From an uncultured Desulfobacter sp. (GTDB lineage: Bacteria > Desulfobacterota > Desulfobacteria > Desulfobacterales > Desulfobacteraceae), in the NCBI RefSeq assembly GCF_963665355.1, contig NZ_OY762229.1:2480001-2544000 (forward strand): 64,000 nucleotides of DNA. The letters are read 5' to 3'. The notes beneath the pieces were generated by a model that was given only the letters and a program-made list of their open reading frames with translations, did not search any database and was not told the origin of the DNA. Below are positions 44,835-53,451 of the stretch, one piece after another (position 1 is the first letter of the stretch; each line of letters opens with the position of its first letter). Both the position numbers and the translations under genes were made by a program.

Positions 44835-45482
44835 ATGAAAAACCGATATGTGAAGTTTGCAATCTCAATCATTGTTATATGTTTTGGCTTAACCTCCATC
44901 CTTCCGGCTGCGGCCTTGGCTGGGCCGGGACCAAACCCTGGCCACGGAGGAAAACCCCAGCCGGCTTTCAGGCATGCTCAACCGGGAGGTCAGATGATCA
45001 GGCATGGGAGAGATGACTATTTTTTCCACAGTGGCCGTTGTTACAGGCGTGGGCCTGAGGGCTATTTCTGGGTGCGTCCGCCCATGGGTATTGTTGCCTA
45101 CAGCCTTCCGGCTGCTGCCGTCGCCGTTTTGATCGGAGGATTAACCTATTATGTCTATGACAATGTTTATTATAGAAGAGTGCCTGCCGGGTATCAGGTG
45201 GTAGAGGTGCCCACCCGGACAACAACCGTGGTGCACACAGGCCCTGTGCCGCCGGCGCCTTCGGATGTTTCCGGAACCCAGGTCGTAGTGACGGCGAAAA
45301 TGCTTAATGTCCGGTCTGGCCCCGGGATAAATCATAATGTTTTGACCCAGATCTATATGGGCAATATTCTCATCGTCCAGGGCAGTGCGCCGGACTGGTA
45401 TTATGTCCGGCTCCCTGATAATACCTATGGCTGGGTTATGAAAGAGTTTGTGACGATGCCCGGTAGCGGGGCTCAGGGGTGA
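44835..45482 (+). CDS. Secreted DUF6515-like protein with a bacterial SH3 domain
   Basis: A protein of about 215 residues beginning MKNRYVKFAISIIVICFG after AGGAGG. A signal peptide ends near ALAGPG. A glycine, proline and histidine-rich segment follows, then DUF6515-type repeats with YFFHSGRCYRRGPEGYFWVR and a hydrophobic IVAYSLPAAAVAVLIGG, typical of envelope proteins with a YYRRVPAGYQVVEVP region. The C-terminal third is an SH3b domain (TAKMLNVRSGPGINHNVLTQ, YYVRLPDNTYGWVMKEFV) that usually binds peptidoglycan. It is followed after one base by the nucleoside phosphorylase gene. Confidence 0.8.
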   Translation: MKNRYVKFAISIIVICFGLTSILPAAALAGPGPNPGHGGKPQPAFRHAQPGGQMIRHGRDDYFFHSGRCYRRGPEGYFWVRPPMGIVAYSLPAAAVAVLIGGLTYYVYDNVYYRRVPAGYQVVEVPTRTTTVVHTGPVPPAPSDVSGTQVVVTAKMLNVRSGPGINHNVLTQIYMGNILIVQGSAPDWYYVRLPDNTYGWVMKEFVTMPGSGAQG

Positions 45483-45483
45483 T

Positions 45484-46305
45484 ATGGGGTTCGTCAATCA
45501 AATTCAGGAGTGTGCACGATTTATACAGGAGCGGATGCAGGTAAAGCCTGTTGCGGGGATGATAACGGGTACAGGTCTTTCAGATACCCTTGGGGATCTT
45601 GTGGTCCATCAGGTGTTTCCCTATGCCGGATTGCCCCATTTTCCCCGGGCCACGGTGGACAGCCACAAGGGATGCCTTGTTCAGGGCTCCCTAAACGGCA
45701 GGGATATTCTTGTTTTCCAGGGCCGGATACATATGTATGAGGGGTATTCCCCTGAAGTTGTCACCTTTCCTGTAAGGCTGCTCCAGGCCCTCGGGGTGCC
45801 GGTGCTGATCCTGACCAATGCAGCCGGCGGCATCAACCTGGATTTTGCTGCCGGGGACATTATGATTATCCGGGATCATATCAACCTTACTGGAAAAAAT
45901 CCCCTTGCAGGTCCCCACGAAGAGTTATTTGGCTTGCGGTTTCCTGATATGACCCGGGTGTATGACCCGGATCTGTGTAAGATTGCCGTTGGGGTTGCTG
46001 CAAAGGAAAATATACGATTACAGTCCGGGGTTTATGCAGGCCTTTTGGGGCCAAGCCTTGAAACGCCTGCGGAAACAAGGTTTCTGAAGATTGCCGGTGC
46101 TGATGCCGTGGGGTTCTCCACGGTAATGGAAGCCATTGCCGGAGTCCAGGCTAATATGAAGATTCTGGGATTTTCTTTGATTACCAACATCAATAATCCT
46201 GACGCGCCTGAGCAGACCACCCTGGAGGCTGTGGTGAAAACTGCCGCAAAGGCCTCTGAAAAATTGAACCGGATCATTACCGGAGTTATAGGACAGTTCA
46301 TTTAA
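45484..46305 (+). CDS. Purine nucleoside phosphorylase (trimeric PNP/MTAP type)
   Basis: A 273-residue phosphorylase. GMITGTGLSDTLGDL binds phosphate, VDSHKGCLVQGSLNGRDILV and FQGRIHMYEGYSPEVVTFP follow, then LTNAAGGINLDFAAGD and YAGLLGPSLETPAETRFLKI. The base-binding GADAVGFSTVMEAIAGVQ has Phe where most family members have Met. It phosphorolyses purine nucleosides for salvage. The gene begins one base after the SH3-protein stop, so both may be translated from the same mRNA. Confidence 0.92.
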   Translation: MGFVNQIQECARFIQERMQVKPVAGMITGTGLSDTLGDLVVHQVFPYAGLPHFPRATVDSHKGCLVQGSLNGRDILVFQGRIHMYEGYSPEVVTFPVRLLQALGVPVLILTNAAGGINLDFAAGDIMIIRDHINLTGKNPLAGPHEELFGLRFPDMTRVYDPDLCKIAVGVAAKENIRLQSGVYAGLLGPSLETPAETRFLKIAGADAVGFSTVMEAIAGVQANMKILGFSLITNINNPDAPEQTTLEAVVKTAAKASEKLNRIITGVIGQFI

Positions 46306-46333
46306 GATCGTACCTGAACAATAAACGGGTTTC

Positions 46334-46380
46334 GACAAAAAGTTGTCTGGATGCAAGAGGCAGATGGATGACTTTTTGTC
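46334..46380. repeat. Short, internally deleted copy of the dispersed inverted-repeat element
   Basis: A 47-bp sequence with exact 10-bp ends GACAAAAAGT and ACTTTTTGTC, and inner parts TGGATGCAAG and GCAGATGGATGA that match the ends of the 2491-2604 element but lack its middle. It lies between the phosphorylase and DHH genes and could act as a hairpin in the transcript. Confidence 0.7.
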
Positions 46381-46428
46381 TATACGCTGATATAAATTAA
46401 AAAAAATCATCAAATAAAAGGAAATCCC

Positions 46429-47328
46429 ATGAGAATCGTTACCCGTCCTGATTTTGACGGTATTGTCTGCGCAACCCTTCTGCGGGAAGCCCTGGGTCCG
46501 TCGTTGCCGATATACTGGATAGAGCCCAGTGACATTCAGTCGCGAAGGGCTGATATCAGGGAAGGAGATATCCTTGCCAATCTGCCCTGGCATGACCATG
46601 CCCATTTGTGGTTTGATCACCATATCTCCAATGAGCCCGAAACTGAGAGACCTGGTACCTTTGAGATTGCACCTTCTGCCGCTGGTATAATCTACAGGTA
46701 TTATAAGGCCAGAAATCTCTTGGGCAGCCGGTTTGATGAACTGGTGGCACAGACAGATATGATTGATTCTGCGGATCTTACCCGGGAACAGGTGATAGCA
46801 CCCGAAGACTATCCTTACCTGCTTTTATCCATGACCATCAAAAACATAGAGTTTCAGGATATTCCCTATTGGGAGCATCTGGTGGACATGTTTGGCAAAC
46901 TGGATATTAACACCATATTGAAGGACCCTGAAGTGGTCAGCCGGTGCCGGGAAGTCGTTGAAGAGAACAAGGCGTATCGATATTATCTGGAAACCTACAC
47001 CACCATGATTGAACGAATTTCGGTGACCGATTTCAGAAGCCTTGAAGATGTACCTTCGGGCAACCGTTTTCTTACCTACTCTTTGTTTGCAAACTCCATT
47101 GCCAGCGTAAAGATACGGTATGCCGGGTCAGACAAAAAGCAGGTGGTCATCAGCATCGGACACAGTATTTTCAATCCTGAGTGCCGGGTGAATGTCGGGG
47201 CCATGCTTGCCTGTTACGGTGGGGGCGGGCATTTTGGTGCCGGCGGATGCACCCTGGATGCCCGTGATGCCCAGGAAAAAATTGACGAAATTCTGGATAT
47301 TTTAAAAGCCAATCAGGCCCAGGACTAA
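46429..47328 (+). CDS. DHH-family phosphoesterase
   Basis: A 299-residue protein beginning MRIVTRPDFDGIVCATLLRE; the RPDFDG and WFDHHISNEP motifs place it in the DHH superfamily (manganese-binding Asp and DHH). A C-terminal DHHA1-like region contains the CRVNVGAMLACYGGGGHFGA glycine motif that binds substrate. Relatives include NrnA oligoribonucleases, RecJ and exopolyphosphatases, so the substrate is unsettled. AAAGGAAA precedes the ATG. It is convergent with the patatin-like gene, separated by 12 bases. Confidence 0.87.
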   Translation: MRIVTRPDFDGIVCATLLREALGPSLPIYWIEPSDIQSRRADIREGDILANLPWHDHAHLWFDHHISNEPETERPGTFEIAPSAAGIIYRYYKARNLLGSRFDELVAQTDMIDSADLTREQVIAPEDYPYLLLSMTIKNIEFQDIPYWEHLVDMFGKLDINTILKDPEVVSRCREVVEENKAYRYYLETYTTMIERISVTDFRSLEDVPSGNRFLTYSLFANSIASVKIRYAGSDKKQVVISIGHSIFNPECRVNVGAMLACYGGGGHFGAGGCTLDARDAQEKIDEILDILKANQAQD

Positions 47329-47340
47329 TCGACGTACCTG

Positions 47341-48414
47341 CTATTCAAATTTTTTGACTTTATTTCTGATGGAACCGTTCTGTGTTGCTTCCATGAATTC
47401 GTCTCCTAAAATTCTGCACATATCTGCAGCTTTGGTCCAGGCCTGGATCCTTTCATTATCCCGTCCCATGAGCCGGACAAAGTCCTGGCGATCCGGGATG
47501 CGGCCAAAGGGCAGGGTGGAAACAAACCGGGGCGAGGGGGCCAGCAGAATGGTCCGGTCCACAGCTTTGCCCTTAAGCCTTCGTTTTGTGAGCTTTTTAT
47601 CAAACCATCCGGGTGTCAGGTGTGTGTAAAAATGAGGATAGAGGATAAAACCAGTCTGTTCTGGGTTTAAGGAAAAGGCCGGGTGGTAATCTATAAGGCC
47701 GCCGTCCCGGTATGTGCCCCCGGGTGCGCCTGCAATGTGAGTTACGCCCTCCATGACCATGGGGATGGACCCTGATGCCAGAAGTGCTTTGGCAAAATTT
47801 GTTCGGTCAAGGGGGATGGTGGTTGTGGGAAAATTATTTTCTTCCAGAATCCCTGTGTCATATTGGGGGTGGTGGAAGAGAACCCGTTCAAAACACATTC
47901 GCTGAAGTTTCCTGGATATTGCATTCAGGGCAAAGGCCTGGCCTACGCCCATGGCCTGAACAAGGCCGTGATGTGAACCAATGAATCCTTTGCACCGGAC
48001 TGCAGAAAAACCAATGCGAATCCATGGGTGGTTCAAAATTTCATCAATGGCCTGGGGTGTGAGAAATGCATCCATGATCCGCCGGGTTTCCCTGGATATC
48101 TGGACTGCCGATATACTGCCTTTGTAATGCTGATGGGAATAGGCGTGTCTGAGGCGGTCAAAGGCCTCCTTGCAATTCGCCTGGGCTGCTGCGGCAAATT
48201 TCCATGCCCCGATGGAGGTGCCGAACAGGTGCAGAGCCCTGGTCCTGCCCGAGAACCACTGGGAAAAAATTGCGGAATCAAGCCCGGAAATACCAAGCCA
48301 TTTGGCCGCACCCGATGCCCCGAGCATGGCATCAATATCGTCAGGTGAAAGACCGTTTTCTTTAATATGGCGGTACGCTGTGGGGCCGGCGAGGATGGTG
48401 AGATTGTCAGACAT
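47341..48414 (-). CDS. Patatin-like phospholipase
   Basis: A 357-residue lipid acyl hydrolase. The nucleophile serine is in LFGTSIGAWKFAAAAQ (GxSxG), the oxyanion loop is LGASGAAKWLGISG, and the catalytic Asp lies in YRDGGLIDYHPAF (D-G-G). A C-terminal SH-rich region covers substrate handling of unknown specificity. It is not preceded by a signal peptide, so it acts in the cytoplasm or on the inner membrane surface. Confidence 0.88.
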   Translation of the reverse strand: MSDNLTILAGPTAYRHIKENGLSPDDIDAMLGASGAAKWLGISGLDSAIFSQWFSGRTRALHLFGTSIGAWKFAAAAQANCKEAFDRLRHAYSHQHYKGSISAVQISRETRRIMDAFLTPQAIDEILNHPWIRIGFSAVRCKGFIGSHHGLVQAMGVGQAFALNAISRKLQRMCFERVLFHHPQYDTGILEENNFPTTTIPLDRTNFAKALLASGSIPMVMEGVTHIAGAPGGTYRDGGLIDYHPAFSLNPEQTGFILYPHFYTHLTPGWFDKKLTKRRLKGKAVDRTILLAPSPRFVSTLPFGRIPDRQDFVRLMGRDNERIQAWTKAADMCRILGDEFMEATQNGSIRNKVKKFE

Positions 48415-48463
48415 GGGGGATTACCTTATAAATGTTTATGCCGCATTGGTGTGCAATGGGATA

Positions 48464-48913
48464 TCAGCATGCAGTTTTGTCCAGAAAGGTAGACAGCACA
48501 ATGGACGTCCGGGTTTTACCGTAAGCGCCAAGGGTTGCCACCAACGCCTCAAGTGTCTCCACACTTTCCACCGCCGCCTTAATCATTAATGATTCTTCAC
48601 CGCTGAGATGGTGGCATTCCAGGGCACCGGGATGGGCTTCGAGAATCTGTCTTATTTTTTTATAATGCTGGGAAAGGGTGGTCATGACAATAAATGCCAT
48701 GATTTTTCCTGTACCCTGACCCTTGTCGATGACCGCTTTGTACCCTTTAATTATGCCTGCCTCTTCCATTTTTTTAACCCGTTCCGTGACAGCCGGGCTG
48801 GACAGGCCCACGTTCCTGCCCAGTTCGCTGAAGCTGATCCGGGCGTTTTTGGTAAGCGCCCGGATAATCTGTTCTCCTATATTATCCAGCAGGCTTTCAA
48901 TTTTAATGTTCAT
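48464..48913 (-). CDS. Lrp/AsnC-family transcriptional regulator
   Basis: A protein of about 149 residues beginning MNIKIESLLDNIGEQIIRAL; an upstream ATG at 48970 adds atypical residues. The helix-turn-helix is ARISFSELGRNVGLSSPAVT followed by ERVKKMEEAGIIKGY. The C-terminal RAM domain binds amino acids (ALECHHLSGEESLMIKAAVE). It is divergent from a LysE-type exporter, a typical arrangement in which the Lrp protein activates the exporter on amino acid excess. Confidence 0.92.
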   Translation of the reverse strand: MNIKIESLLDNIGEQIIRALTKNARISFSELGRNVGLSSPAVTERVKKMEEAGIIKGYKAVIDKGQGTGKIMAFIVMTTLSQHYKKIRQILEAHPGALECHHLSGEESLMIKAAVESVETLEALVATLGAYGKTRTSIVLSTFLDKTAC

Positions 48914-49027
48914 GTCGGGTTTTTCCTGGAATCTTAATCTTTCACGGACGTAAAAACAGCAAATGCCCATGTACGCCCTTGGCAGGCATTTCTAAAATAG
49001 GCAAAACAATAACATAAGGATTTGCGT

Positions 49028-49648
49028 ATGGAAATTAAATATCTGCTCAAAGGCGTTGTCATCGGCTTTTCCATTGCCGCGCCCGTTGGCCCCATAGGTC
49101 TGCTGTGCATTAAAAGGAGCTTAAATCATGGTTTTTTGGCCGGCCTTGTCACGGGTTTAGGGGCGGCCACAGCCGATGCGTTTTACGGGTGTGCCGCCGG
49201 ATTTTCCCTGACATTTATTACGGGTTTGCTGTTGACCATGAAACGTGGTCTGAACATCACAGGAGGCCTGTTTCTGTGCTTTCTGGGGTGGCAGTCTTTG
49301 AAAAAAAAGACTCTTGAGTCCCAAACGTGTCATACGCCGTTTCCCGGATATGTCCGCTCTTATGTTTCCACGCTGTTTCTTACCCTGACCAACCCCATGA
49401 CCATCATGGCTTTCATGGGAATCTTTGCCGGCCTTGGTATCAGCACTGCGGATAACGGCTATGCTGCATCTGCCACGGTTGTGGCAGGTGTGTTTTCGGG
49501 CTCTGCCCTGTGGTGGATAATCCTTGCCTGTGCCACCGCAATGGCGGGCAGACGCCTCAATCATGGATTAACTGAAAAGATTAATATTTTGACGGGAATT
49601 ATCCTGATCCTTTTCGGGGGATGGGCTCTGGTGAGCGTTATGATGTGA
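49028..49648 (+). CDS. LysE-family amino acid exporter
   Basis: A protein of about 206 residues starting MEIKYLLKGVVIGFSIAAPV, with six membrane segments. The family signature is GFSIAAPVGPIGLLCIKRSL followed by GLVTGLGAATADAFYG. A second conserved stretch is LTLTNPMTIMAFMGIFAGLG. It exports amino acids or related small molecules. The ATG at 49028 is preferred over an in-frame TTG two codons upstream. It is divergent from the Lrp gene. Confidence 0.92.
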   Translation: MEIKYLLKGVVIGFSIAAPVGPIGLLCIKRSLNHGFLAGLVTGLGAATADAFYGCAAGFSLTFITGLLLTMKRGLNITGGLFLCFLGWQSLKKKTLESQTCHTPFPGYVRSYVSTLFLTLTNPMTIMAFMGIFAGLGISTADNGYAASATVVAGVFSGSALWWIILACATAMAGRRLNHGLTEKINILTGIILILFGGWALVSVMM

Positions 49649-49952
49649 TTTTTCATTTCAGCAAAATCATCCCGAGATGGGCATGTTTCATAAGGTTTCC
49701 CCCGGTTAGAAACATCTTGACTTTTTATATCCCCTGAATTCCCGGCATAAATTTTGCTGAATAAATTTGCTATGTTAGTCTTTGGCGTACTGATACATAA
49801 GAATCTGCTGAGTTTGGCCTCTGCAAACCCTGACCTAAGATCATATTTGATGGTTTATTGGCCATCATTTACTTAACGTGTGCAAGTGCCAGAACATTGT
49901 TACGAAATAGTCTTCACTTCCAATCCTTGATTTGATCTTTCAGATTTCCTAG
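49649..49952. other. Intergenic stretch between lysE and the TauE fusion gene
   Basis: About 300 bases hold no recognisable gene, terminator or RNA. A 22-bp segment (49733-49754) is repeated exactly at 54919-54940 next to an ABC ATPase remnant. The two flanking genes are convergent. Confidence 0.6.
49733..49754. repeat. 22-bp exact repeat, copy 1
   Basis: The segment beginning CCTGAATTCCCGG and ending CATAAATTT is identical to 54919-54940. It lies in an intergenic region. A shared 22-mer five kilobases apart is unlikely by chance in 64 kb and suggests a small mobile or rearrangement-related sequence. Confidence 0.7.
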
Positions 49953-51635
49953 TTACCAAAGCAGGTGGATAATGGACAACGCCAGCATTAGAATAAATCC
50001 GTGCTTTTGATGCCGTTTAAACCATAAAATACGTATGAGGCGGGTGCCCATCTGTCCTCCCAGAATAACCCCGCTACAGGTGGCAAAGAGCAGATATGTC
50101 CCATGGGGCCATGTCCCCTTTCCGGTCAAAACACTGATCCATACCAGAAACAGATAAAACAGGATGGATGCAAACATTATAAACAATCCTGTGGCCACAG
50201 CCCGGGAGGTCGGCATTTTAAGCTTTTGTATCATGTGGGGGATAATCCAGTCCGTATTCCCGATGCTTAGCAAGCCTGTAAAAAAAGAGGAGAAAAATAC
50301 CACAGGATAACTTTTGCTAAAAGAGTGATCTCCGGGAGATTTACAGATTTCCGGTTCAGTTTCACTAAGAGAATGCAGGGTTGTCATGAGCAGGTACCCG
50401 GCAATGAGCAGAAAAATATAAATGAGGATGCGTTCATAGGCCGCAGGAACATAAAATCCGGCCAAAAATCCCAGAGCCACTCCCCCCAAAGCGAAAGGAA
50501 TAAAACGGGCGGCGATTGTCATGTCAACCATTCCGCTGAATAGATAGGTTAATGAACCAGTTCCCTTACCTGCAATTTGGGTGAAGATGGAAATGGCAAC
50601 CGCCTCAGAGGGCCGTATATTTAAAAAGATGAGTACCGGAATCCACAGCACGCCTGCCCCCAGACCTGTAAACATGACCATCGTTCCCACTGCGATGGCC
50701 AGCAGATGGACAAGAATAAACGCCGAGAATGTCAGTGGAATTTTATTGCCGAAAAAGGGTGAAAGCAAAATAAGATATATGCAATCGGCCAATACCCAGA
50801 AAACCAGATGCGTCGGTGTTTTGGCCAGCCTGTTGGAGGGTTTCACCTCTTTAGTTTGGTCTGCCTTTCGCCGCAGGTGTGGACCGTAGATCTTGAAAAT
50901 GTAAATAAGGGTGGCAACAAAGGCACTAAATCGGACCAGGTGCCAAATCCACCACATCCCGTTCCAGGGGGTGGAAAAAGGAAAAAGGACTGCAGCTATG
51001 CCGAAGAATCCCACAAGACAAGCAAAAAACAGATCCTGGCTTTGGCGCTCCTGCTTGTAAGATAGGTAACATTCGATCATTGATACAAAAAATAAAAATC
51101 CGGCTGTTAGATTAATTAATACCGCAGCCATGGTAAAGTTACCGTCAAACAAGGGCATAATCTTTGGGACATCTTCAGGAAAAAGAAGAGCCCGAAGTCC
51201 TACGGAAGCGGTGAGCGCAACAAAGCCGAAAAAGATAAACCTCAGTTCAAAAAGATTTCTCATTTGCCGTCCACGGCTGAACCAGGCTGAAGAAAAGAAA
51301 AACCCTCCGGAAAGGCTGGCTACGCTGTGAAGGAAGATAAAGGCGTCACCAGGCCTACTGATGGCGTGGGCAGTATCCAGTATACCCATGCCGGCAAACC
51401 CTGTGGCCAGCATAATCAGACGGGCATCCAATTTTGCTTGGGATTTTATGAGAAGGAGAATCCCGATCAGGCAAGAGATCAGAGCGCCAGAGATTTCCAG
51501 AGATGAATGCAGCCGGTAATCGAGCCATTGCCACGCATAAAGCGTATCAAAAAAGAATGAAGTCACCAGAATAGATACAAGCCCGACTGCCAGGAATATT
51601 TTTGTAACCAGCAGATAATTTTTTAATCCGGTCAA
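49953..51635 (-). CDS. MASE3-like membrane sensor domain fused to a TauE/SafE transporter
   Basis: A 560-residue, strongly hydrophobic protein with about 15 membrane segments. Residues 1-250 resemble a seven-helix MASE3-like sensor (HSSLEISGALISCLIG, TGFAGMGILDTAHAISR, WHLVRFSAFVATLIY). Residues about 300-560 form a TauE/SafE domain (GTMVMFTGLGAGVLWIPVLI and the repeat TDWIIPHMIQKLKMPTSRAV) that exports sulfite, sulfoacetate or other anions. A TTG start overlaps the metW stop (TTGA), with AGGAAAGAG just upstream, so it is translationally coupled to the methionine operon. Such a fusion is uncommon. Confidence 0.8.
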   Translation of the reverse strand: MTGLKNYLLVTKIFLAVGLVSILVTSFFFDTLYAWQWLDYRLHSSLEISGALISCLIGILLLIKSQAKLDARLIMLATGFAGMGILDTAHAISRPGDAFIFLHSVASLSGGFFFSSAWFSRGRQMRNLFELRFIFFGFVALTASVGLRALLFPEDVPKIMPLFDGNFTMAAVLINLTAGFLFFVSMIECYLSYKQERQSQDLFFACLVGFFGIAAVLFPFSTPWNGMWWIWHLVRFSAFVATLIYIFKIYGPHLRRKADQTKEVKPSNRLAKTPTHLVFWVLADCIYLILLSPFFGNKIPLTFSAFILVHLLAIAVGTMVMFTGLGAGVLWIPVLIFLNIRPSEAVAISIFTQIAGKGTGSLTYLFSGMVDMTIAARFIPFALGGVALGFLAGFYVPAAYERILIYIFLLIAGYLLMTTLHSLSETEPEICKSPGDHSFSKSYPVVFFSSFFTGLLSIGNTDWIIPHMIQKLKMPTSRAVATGLFIMFASILFYLFLVWISVLTGKGTWPHGTYLLFATCSGVILGGQMGTRLIRILWFKRHQKHGFILMLALSIIHLLW

Positions 51636-52267
51636 GACTCTTTCCTAATGAGAAAAATGCCGTAGGTTGCCAGGAAATTGGGCAGAAATTTTACCTGACG
51701 GCCTTGGCGTTGATGTTCATGAGTGTTGATGGCAGCACTCTCTAATATCCTGAATCCGGCCTTGCGGGCAAAATGTTTGAAATCCCTGAGGCTTAACACC
51801 CGGATGTTGGGCGTGTTGTACCATGTATAGGGTAATTCCCGGGTAACCGGGGCGCATCCGGTCAGCGCAAGCTTGGCTCTGACCTTATAATGACCAAAAT
51901 TAGGGAAACTGACGATACCCTTGTCCGCCACCCGGAGCATGGCCTGAATCAAAGTGGCGGGATCATAAACCTGCTGAAGGGTCTGGGAACAGATGGCATA
52001 GTCAAAGGCTTGATCCGGATAATCCCGGATTTCTTCGTTAATATCCCCCTGAAGCACCGATATACCCTTTTCAATGCAGCGCATGACCTTGGCTTCTTCT
52101 ATTTCGATGCCCCGCTCAATCACCTGTTTCTCGGTTTTCAGGTGGTGCAGGATCTCCCCTTCACCGCAACCCAGCCCCAGGACTCTGGAACCCGGTTTGA
52201 TCCAGGAGGCAATGATCTGAAGATCGTATCTTAATCGGGGCAGTTTCTGTTGTTTTGAATCTTTCAT
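51632..52267 (-). CDS. metW: Methionine biosynthesis protein MetW
   Basis: A 211-residue methyltransferase-fold protein with the degenerate motif I GSRVLGLGCGEGEILHHL; MetW has a typical first line of RLRYDLQIIASWIKPG. It partners with MetX in homoserine acetylation in many proteobacteria and lies nine bases after metX. The ending NFLATYGIFLIRK is a family hallmark. Confidence 0.92.
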   Translation of the reverse strand: MKDSKQQKLPRLRYDLQIIASWIKPGSRVLGLGCGEGEILHHLKTEKQVIERGIEIEEAKVMRCIEKGISVLQGDINEEIRDYPDQAFDYAICSQTLQQVYDPATLIQAMLRVADKGIVSFPNFGHYKVRAKLALTGCAPVTRELPYTWYNTPNIRVLSLRDFKHFARKAGFRILESAAINTHEHQRQGRQVKFLPNFLATYGIFLIRKES

Positions 52268-52276
52268 AATACGAAC

Positions 52277-53446
52277 CTATTTATTTTCACTCAATGCCCG
52301 GCCTAAAAAACCTTTCATCAGGCTGTTGAGTTTAGGATTGGGCAGCAAAAATGCGTCGTGGCCCCACTGGGCATCAATCTGGCAAAAACTGATATCCAGG
52401 TTGTTTTTTTTCATGGCCGTCACCATCTCCTTGGACTGATAAGTTGGATAGAGCCAGTCTGAGGTGTACGACACCACGAGGAACTTGGCGGTAACCTTTG
52501 AAAAAGCCTGGACCAGAGACCCTTTACCATGCTCCCGGGCAAGGTCAAAATAGTCGGCGGCCTTGGTGATGTACAAAAACGAATTGGCATCAAACCGTTC
52601 GATAAATTTCTGGCCCTGGTGCTGGAGATAGGATTCCACCTGGAACTCTGCACCGAATTCAAAACTTAAGTCACTGCGGTTCTGCAGCCGCCTTCCGAAT
52701 TTAAGACGCATGGATTCATCGGACAGATAGGTAATATGGCCGATCATCCGGGCAATGGCAAGGCCCATATCCGGTTTTTTACCCGAATAATAGTGGCCGT
52801 CCTTCCAGTTGGGGTCGGCCATGATAGACTGCCTGGCCACTTCATTAAAGGCAATGGCCAGGGCTGAATGGCGGCAGGTGGAGGCAAGGACCACAGCAAA
52901 ATTAGTTGCCTGAGGATACCTGACACACCATTCAAGCACCTGCATTCCCCCCACTGACCCTCCGACCACGACAGCCAGTTTTTTTATTCCCAGATGGTCC
53001 AAAAGTACTTTTTGTGCTTTGACCATATCTGCAATGGTAATCAGTGGGAAATCCGTGCCGTATTCTTTGCCGGTTTCAAGATTTGTGGAAGCAGGACCGG
53101 TGGTTCCCATACAGGAGCCAATGACGTTGCAGCAGATCACAAACCAGTTATCCGTATCAATTCCCTTGCCCGGGCCGACCATGATATCCCACCAGCCGGG
53201 TTTAGGATCTTTGGGGTTGTAATACCCGGCCACATGGGAGTCCCCGGTCAAGGCGTGGCAGACCAGAACAGCATTGGACCGGTCTTTATTCAAGGTGCCG
53301 CAGGTTTCATAGGCAAGGGTAATTGGGCCAATATCGGCCCCGCTTTCAAGCTTGAACCGGTCAGGCGGCTCTGCAAAGGTAAAATATTTTTTTTCAACCA
53401 GTCCGACAGTGGCACCGGTCTGATCGTGGGCAGTATATTCGCTCAT
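52277..53446 (-). CDS. metX: Homoserine O-acetyltransferase MetX
   Basis: A 389-residue alpha/beta-hydrolase. The nucleophile elbow is VVVGGSVGGMQVLEW, ALTGDSHVAGYY and WWDIMVGPGKGIDTD follow the usual MetX pattern, and the catalytic Asp and His are in SYTSDWLYP and WGHDAFL. It acetylates homoserine for methionine synthesis by direct sulfhydrylation. It lies five bases after metY, which uses its product. Confidence 0.95.
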   Translation of the reverse strand: MSEYTAHDQTGATVGLVEKKYFTFAEPPDRFKLESGADIGPITLAYETCGTLNKDRSNAVLVCHALTGDSHVAGYYNPKDPKPGWWDIMVGPGKGIDTDNWFVICCNVIGSCMGTTGPASTNLETGKEYGTDFPLITIADMVKAQKVLLDHLGIKKLAVVVGGSVGGMQVLEWCVRYPQATNFAVVLASTCRHSALAIAFNEVARQSIMADPNWKDGHYYSGKKPDMGLAIARMIGHITYLSDESMRLKFGRRLQNRSDLSFEFGAEFQVESYLQHQGQKFIERFDANSFLYITKAADYFDLAREHGKGSLVQAFSKVTAKFLVVSYTSDWLYPTYQSKEMVTAMKKNNLDISFCQIDAQWGHDAFLLPNPKLNSLMKGFLGRALSENK

Positions 53447-53451
53447 GGTTG

